NCBI GenBank assembly: GCA_023078555.1
Contig: CM041199.1
Span: 5,585,315-5,649,314, forward strand
Length of the DNA: 64,000 nucleotides
From: Ulva prolifera
Taxonomy: Eukaryota > Chlorophyta > Ulvophyceae > Ulvales > Ulvaceae
Direction of reading: 5' to 3'
Each line of letters starts with the position of its first letter. Within the stretch, counting starts at the first letter, position 1. The notes beneath the pieces were generated by a model that saw nothing but the letters and a program-made list of their open reading frames with translations, did not search any database and was not told the origin of the DNA. A program made the translations under genes and the position numbers. Positions 58,201 through 64,000 of this stretch are shown here, piece by piece.

Positions 58201-60402
58201 GCCCGCGCTGTCGGCGCCGTCGCCGGCTGCGGCGGCGGCCGCGGCGGCGGGGCCCGCCGGGACGCCGGTGGCGGCCGCCCCGCCGGCGCCGGCGGGCGTG
58301 ACCACCTACGAGAGTGCGCTGGACCGGCAGCAGCAGGAGATGCAGCAGAAGCAGCAGGCGCTGGTGATGCAGCAGCGTACGGAGAACCAGGACGCGCTCG
58401 TCATCGCGATCTCGCAGCCCCTCGGCTTCCACCGCGGCCGCCCCGTCGCCTCGATGCTCATCTTCCGCTGCTGCATCCAGTGGCAGGCGTTTGAGCTCGA
58501 CCGCACGACCCTCTTTGAGCGCATCATCACCGTCATCGGCGACCAGGTCGAGAAGGCGTCTGTCGCAGAGAAGGCGACGCCCGCGGAGAAGGCGTCGGTG
58601 GCTGAGACTGGCAACGGCAACCTCTGCTACTGGCTGTCCAACACCGTCACGCTGCTGCTGCTGCTCCAGAAGAACATCAAGCCCGCCGCGACGGCCGGCA
58701 CGCGGCGCGCGATCCCCAGCGGCGCGCCCGGCAGCACCACCTCCTTCTTCTCGTCGGCGCGCAACACCTTCAACATGCTGACCGGCGCGCGCCGCCCGCC
58801 GATGGGCAACACTGGCGACGCCTCGATCCACGGTGGCGGCCAGGGCGGCTTCCGCCAGATCGCCGCCAAGTACCCCGCGCTCCTCTTCAAGCAGCAGCTT
58901 GACGCATGCATGGGCAAGATCTTCCCGATGCTGCGCGACAACATCAAGAACGCAGTGCAGACGCCCCTCTCAGTGCGCCCCCTCCCCCGCCCCTGCCTCT
59001 CGCCCTGCCCCTCACTGGGCCTGCCCTCAAGCCGCACTGCTCCATGGGAGGGGTAACTTGCGTGGCGGCATGGCAGTGGATGCAACATCGTGGCAGCACC
59101 GGTGGTCAGGGAACCCTATTGGTGCTGGCTTTGGGCATGGCCGAGGTGTCGCTCTGGATGCTGTCGGTACCTATGGCTGGCACGGCCAGAGCCGCTGCAT
59201 GTCTGTGGTTTTCCACCCATGCCTGCCTACTGGTGCTGGCCATTGCATTCCTGACCCGCTTGCAGAACGTGCCAGCCAACACGAGGCCCTGAGGGTGTGC
59301 CATGTGCAGGCTTGCATCCATGCGCCACGAATCGGGCACGGATCGCGCACACGGGGCTCAGCAGACGGGGACACACCGCCGTGGAAGGTCCTCATCCGGA
59401 TACTGCAGGGGCTGCACGAGCAGCTGGCCGCGAACGAGGTGCCGCTGTTCCTGCGCCGCAAGCTCTTCCTGCAGCTCTTCAGCTTCATCAACGTGCAGCT
59501 GTTCAACCAGCTACTGCTGCGCCGCGAGTGCTGCTCCTTCGCCAACGGCGAGTACGTCAAGCAGGGCCTCGCACAAGTATGCATCCACCAGCCACTGCTA
59601 CACTGCATTCAATTCAGACACGGCTGCATGTAGTACCGCCTTGGGCGATGTTGTGCCTCTGAATATTGTCTTGACGATATATCACGTTATTGGAGCGACC
59701 ATGTTCCCGGCCGCATCCCGGCCGGCGGCCTGGCCTCTCATGCTAGCTGGCGGCTGCAGGTGGAGGAGTGGCTGTTGGGCATGGGCGCAGAGGTCGCGGG
59801 GGAGAGCTGGGACGAGCTCAAGTACATCCGCCAGGCGGTCAACTTCCTGGTGCTGCACGCCAAGCAGAAGAAGACTCTCGACGACATCCAGCAGAACCTC
59901 TGCAGCGCCCTCTCCGTGCAGCAGCTCTACCGCATCTCCACGATGTACTGGGACGACAAGTTCGGCACGGAGACCGTCTCCCCAGAGGTGCTGCAGCAGA
60001 TGCGTGGCGTCATGCAGGTGCACCCTCTTCACCTCACTGTCTCTTGGTCAATGTGTTCAACAACACGGCAGTTGCTGTGGTGTCACCAAATACTTGGGTC
60101 TATTTTCTGGATTCTGCTTGCGGTAGTTTGCCAGGCGATGACCTGTAGGCATGCAACAACACCGCATTCTGACGGATATGGCGTATTTGCAGCGGCAGCA
60201 GGGCTCGGCGTCGCACTCCTTCCTGCTCGACGACGACAGCTCCAACCCCTTCCAGGCGGCAGAGGTGCAGCTGAGCATGAATGACAAGGAGCTGTACAGC
60301 GAGATGCCCGTGCCGGAGCCGCTGCAGGGCAACAAGGCCTTCGACTTCCTGCAGCGCGACCTCAAGCTCTCCGCCCTCGCCGCGCAGCCGCCCCCGCAGT
60401 GA
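52297..60402 (+). CDS. Class XI myosin heavy chain
   Basis: Ten exons keep phase: 52297-52506, 53056-53373, 53707-54159, 54504-54803, 55132-55356, 55816-56110, 56574-58972, 59310-59576, 59760-60017 and 60193-60402, giving 1644 residues. In order come an SH3-like N-terminus ([19 protein letters not shown]), P-loop GESGAGKTE, switch [11 protein letters not shown], switch II DIYGFE, the actin-binding VRCIKPN region, and the converter. Six IQ motifs follow (first [10 protein letters not shown], last [13 protein letters not shown]), then a coiled coil, an Ala/Pro linker, and the dilute/globular tail with [40 protein letters not shown] and SFLLDDDSS. Myosin XI moves organelles and secretory vesicles along actin in plants and algae. 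All ATPase motifs are present, so it should be an active motor. Exons 3-7 are far more GC-rich than exons 1-2. The TGA lies in a 16-bp tandem repeat. Confidence 0.95.
56527..56546 (+). repeat. Poly-C tract near the acceptor of myosin intron 6
   Basis: Sixteen C, one T, then three C lie about 27 bp before the AG at 56572-56573. This run probably doubles as the polypyrimidine tract for exon 7. Confidence 0.7.
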
Positions 60403-60465
60403 GCCGCCCCCGCAGTGAGCCGCCCCCGCAGTGAGCCGCCGCCGCAGTGAGCCGCCGCCGCCGCC
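60384..60465 (+). repeat. 16-bp minisatellite overlapping the myosin XI stop codon
   Basis: The unit GAGCCGCC(C/G)CCGCAGT is repeated three times (60401-60448), with a partial unit before (from 60384) and degenerate GCC-rich copies after. The TGA stop at 60400-60402 spans the joint between the coding copy and the first full unit. Confidence 0.9.
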
Positions 60466-60996
60466 GCCCAGTGCGCCGCCGGTGTCGCCCTGCTGCTTAG
60501 GTATAGCCCCTCAGTTGTTAGATGGTGGCGGCGCGCCGCGCCGGCCCTGCGCCCGCGCAGCGCCCGCCTGGCTTTGATTCGTTTTCCCTCTCGCACCCCC
60601 AGGACTCTGTAGCTCGGGGCTGTCTCATATTTTAAGCTGCGCATTTTTATCCCAATATGGCACTGTCCGCCTGTCGCTGCCGCTGGCGGTGGGTGCTGCT
60701 GCCGGTGCTCCGCACGGCCGGTGTCCTGGACATGCATGTGTTGCCGGCGATGGCACAGGCTGGGCTGTTCAGGTGTAGTCTGGCTTAGCAACTCGCAGTG
60801 TTTATGGCTCAGTCTGTAGTCCTGGCTGCGCATCGGCAATCGATGAGCTCATGTGTAGCATGCACCTATGCGTAGTACCGCCGCACACTGAACTTGAGCC
60901 TCTTGTGCATAGCATAGTCTCTCCTGCTTGTGCACGGTGTGAGATTCAACCAACAGCTGTGAATGGCACCACCACTACGCCAACCGAGGCCTCGAT

Positions 60997-60997
<1 letters not shown>

Positions 60998-61029
<32 letters not shown>
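60998..61029 (+). repeat. Poly-C tract (32 nt) followed by an ACC microsatellite
   Basis: A run of 32 C is followed by (ACC)4 and CCGCC. It is the longest homopolymer in the window. Confidence 0.95.
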
Positions 61030-62698
61030 ACCACCACCACCGCCGCCTGGCTCGCTATATGTTTGATTCCAGACACCTGCCGCTGTCTTCAAGTGTGCAT
61101 GTGGCAGACCTGTGCACACGTTCTTGCCGGCCATGTGGGCTGGCCGTGTCTGCAGTGATTAGTACACGCCGCAAATGTACTGTTGATGGACAAGCAGATG
61201 CCTTCTGTACAGGTGCACAGGCTACGCCACTACGGTGCCTGTGTGCAATTACGTCCCAGACTTCCTGCATCGCATGTGGTATCGCCTCACATGTCTCTTC
61301 CCGGTTTGGTGGTGGTCCGTAGGATGTGCCATTTCTCCAGAAAGCCAATTCCTGATGCTCATCCCCTGGATGGCATACCGTTGTATGTGCGAGCCCACAA
61401 CTCCATGACAAACATTCAGGCGATGCCTGCGACTTTCATGGCCCGTACCCCTACTGGGAACGTAATACACTATCAAGTGACGTGCCATATCATCTGTAAA
61501 AATAAGATTTCAAACCAACACGATTGACACAAAAGCATTACCCGACATTTCACCGAGGTCTCACATGTCTCATGTGAATGATCTCTAGCCTTGCAGGTAT
61601 CACTGATACAGCATCAGTGTATTAATGGAACGACAAAGTGCCCCGCTGCACTTATAGCACACTGACACTGTCTGCATGCACATGCCATACCATCTGTCCA
61701 ACGCGAGTCCCAGACTGGCAAGGCAGTGCTCCATGGCGCAGCAGTGCTCAGAAGCAGTGAGTCTGGGCTGGCTGCCTACATGATCGTGCGATGTAGATCT
61801 AGGTTTCCAAATCCCTTGGTTGTGCATGCTGCTTCACCCTCTGCCCAAGCACTCCAACGGCACAAGTCATTGGTAGGCATTGGCCCAAACCCGTCCAACA
61901 CGTCCCCAACACGTGGGTGACAATGAGATCACAGGCGCGACAGCATTATACAATGTGTGGCTTGTGAACACCGGTCTCGAACATCATGTTGATTAGGTCA
62001 CGGCTGTTTTGAGGATGATTAGTGTACTTGCGCTAAGTGGCGTGTATGTCTGCAGCAGACAACACCGAACAACAAACACGTTTTGACAGCACGAGCGTCA
62101 AAGACAGTATTGTCTGCCATTGACCGTTATTAAATAACTTCCGAATCTTCAATGCTGAATTGCGACTGGTGAAATCTGTGTACTCCTGTACTTGGTCGCA
62201 ATTGCGTTTCAGGAAACCTACTTTCACTGGACAGATGTCACTGGAAACGACAATCCACAGCAAAGTCCAGCATAGTTTGTGGATTTGCTACAAGGATAAA
62301 GGCGGCAAGGCGGGCAGCACTGCAAAACCAGCAAGCTTGTAGATGTGCAGTGAGCTGCTGTGTCATTGGAATGCTTGCTGCACAGGCCCTGTTAGCACTT
62401 GGCCTCCTGCTGGACTGTTGAGTAGTATCGCCACCAATGCAGAGAGAACAATTCAGTCTGCGGTGGGTGTGGCTGACGAGAGGCTCGAAGTAGCATCGTC
62501 GAGCTCCAGGCCAGATTATGCTATCGTGTTCTTCGAGCACCCCCTCCCCTTCGCAAATATGTGATTCTCATCAAGAATCATACGTGCTCTGGCCACTGAC
62601 TGCATCGCCGGAGACCAACACAGACTGTGTGAACCAACAACATGCTTTCAGGTGGCAAATGTGCAGCCACTTGGGTGGACCGCGAGGGAACTGCAACT

Positions 62699-62761
62699 GA
62701 TGCTGGTTGTGCTTGCCTCACTGATCCTGCTTGATGCTGATTGTGCTTGCCTCACTGATCC
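62699..62761. repeat. Tandem duplication, 34-bp period
   Basis: Two 29-bp copies starting GATGCTG(G/A)TTGTGCTTGCC are separated by TGCTT and differ at one base. No coding association seen. Confidence 0.85.
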
Positions 62762-64000
62762 AACGCTACATGCCGCGGCTCCGAGTTCCCCGCGATTCTG
62801 GCGTGTTTACGTATCGGGTGGCTGCATGCATGTATTCGAGGCATGACTGCGTCAGACGTGATCAGTCCTCGAGCAGAACAACCGCGCTGGTCAACAACGT
62901 TCCTGCGAGGCCGCAGAAATTGGGCACAAATATGCGCAAACCGTCACTGCAGAGTGCAAGCATTGCGTGTCGGTGAATCAGTTGATCGGAATTTAACAGC
63001 CGGTCAAGCAGCTGTCGCAGTGTCACTGGGTGGAAGCAACGAGGACGCCGCTTGCCTGTGGAACTCGGCATCATCATCGTGAAAGCAACTGTCAGCATTC
63101 AGGTCGCTTCTGGGCTGTCCTTTGAGGCTTGCTGCAAGCTGTGCACTTGCTGTCCGATCGCTCTCGCTCTTTCATCTGGCGAATGCACCGTCGCTGCTTC
63201 TTTTGAGCGGCACAAAGGCGCTACACTTCCGTGGCATCTCTTATTGGAGAACCGAGCACCAAGCTGTGGTGTCGAAGCAGGTGTGGGTACGCTCCGAACC
63301 AGGATGTCAGTGTCGCTTCACGAACTGTCTTGAGCGCCACAGGCTGCAGGCCACAGGCTGCCACTCGCAACTGCCTCATTGTATGATTATGCGCATGGCA
63401 CAATGATCTGTGAAGCTAGCTTTTTGGCTGCCGCACTCTCTGTGCCGACTGAATCCGTTGCGTCTAGGTCCGTGCTTCGTGAAGCGCCAGGATCAACAGC
63501 CGGCAAAGGCACATGTGACATTCGCGCGGTGACAACTTGCTTGTGATATATTAAGACAGCTATTAATACAGCTTGTATGTCTGGTATCGACTAGCGCTCC
63601 TGGTCTCGTGAGGTACCAGGCATCATTCCTCTTTCCATGCTTCGCTACGCAAGACGCAAGTCCACAAGGAAGCCTTGAGCCTGCCCTGGTCCACAACCGC
63701 GTGTCCAATGTTTATCTTCATTGGCATCGTATGTGGGGACGTGCTTGGCCGCCAGGGGAAGCCAGCGAGGCGTCAGTTAACAATGCTCGAGCAGCGGGCT
63801 GCAGCGCGCGGCTTGGCGCCTGTTCGAGCTTGCTTCCCCCCTGCTTGCTCACAAGTTCGTGGTCACGTCGAGCGCTTCACATGCTATGTTCGAATCGCTC
63901 CCCCTGCTGTGGCGCAGAGTCACGGGAGTAGCTGCGTTGCAGGTCACAGGCCAAAAGCAACATCTCCTGAGACACATCAAACCGCGGTGGGCAACGCTCA

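Larger units (their letters stand above)
60403..64000. other. Myosin 3' flank and intergenic DNA, no recognised gene
   Basis: The first part is the myosin 3' UTR. The remainder holds a 32-C run at 60998-61029, a 34-bp-period duplication at 62699-62761, and short frames without family resemblance. The frame at 62343-62564 (+) has a plausible protein-like stretch (SAVGVADERLEVASSSSRPD) but cannot be joined to anything. A gene may begin beyond the right edge. Confidence 0.5.

Noticed and set aside
56983-58305. 440-codon minus-strand open frame opposite myosin
   Set aside because: Antisense shadow of the IQ and coiled-coil exon, Ser/Arg/Ala-rich from GC bias.
57791-58831. 346-codon minus-strand Arg/Leu-rich frame
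   Set aside because: Another shadow of myosin exon 7; no family features.
1-64000. tRNA, rRNA, CRISPR array or retrovirus-like element
   Set aside because: None was recognised; no direct-repeat/spacer arrays, long terminal repeats, or capsid- or integrase-like translations were seen.

Overview
This is nuclear DNA of a eukaryote, almost certainly a flagellated green alga. Genes are split by many short spliceosomal introns. The lineage call rests on three plant-type proteins: a class XI myosin with a globular tail, a STY-type ACT-domain kinase and a nuclear CemA-like plastid envelope protein. The flagellate call rests on TMEM231 (ciliary transition zone) and a CALK-type Aurora-like kinase. Exons range from about 50% to very GC-rich, introns mostly start GTGCGC and end TGCAG, and G/C homopolymers are common. 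I cannot name the species; a prasinophyte-like or core chlorophyte nuclear genome fits.

Layout. 1-1.5 kb: nothing recognised. 1.5-5.5 kb (+): F-box-like/LRR protein. 5.5-14.3 kb: gene-poor, with a truncated LINE 3' end (7.7-8.3 kb) and two abutting terminal-inverted-repeat elements (9.57-11.46 and 11.46-12.35 kb). 14.35-19.05 kb (+): STY-type ACT-kinase. 20.3-23.25 kb (-): alpha/beta hydrolase. 24.9-26.6 kb (-): CALK/Aurora-like kinase. 27.9-31.0 kb (-): a gene whose C-terminal half resembles Mediator subunit 27. 31.5-32.65 kb (-): ribosomal protein uL23 (L23a). 33.95-34.93 kb (+): SmD3. 35.5-38.0 kb (+): CemA-like/DLDG1. 38.9-40.5 kb (+): TMEM231. 40.8-45.7 kb (-): large unidentified armadillo-like protein. 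46.5-51.7 kb (+): exocyst SEC6. 52.3-60.4 kb (+): myosin XI. 60.4-64 kb: no recognisable gene.

The content is mostly housekeeping and cell biology: splicing (SmD3), translation (uL23), transcription (MED27-like), plastid envelope (CemA-like), flagella (TMEM231, CALK-like) and polarised secretion (SEC6 followed 600 bp later by myosin XI on the same strand). For SmD3, CemA-like, TMEM231, CALK-like, STY kinase and myosin XI I could set exon junctions that keep phase throughout. SEC6, the hydrolase, uL23 and the armadillo-like gene have some unresolved boundaries. No tRNA, rRNA, CRISPR or viral element was recognised. I found no single clearly new system; the best unexplained material is the armadillo-like protein, the paired inverted-repeat elements, a short dispersed intronic repeat, and the stop codon of myosin XI lying inside a minisatellite.
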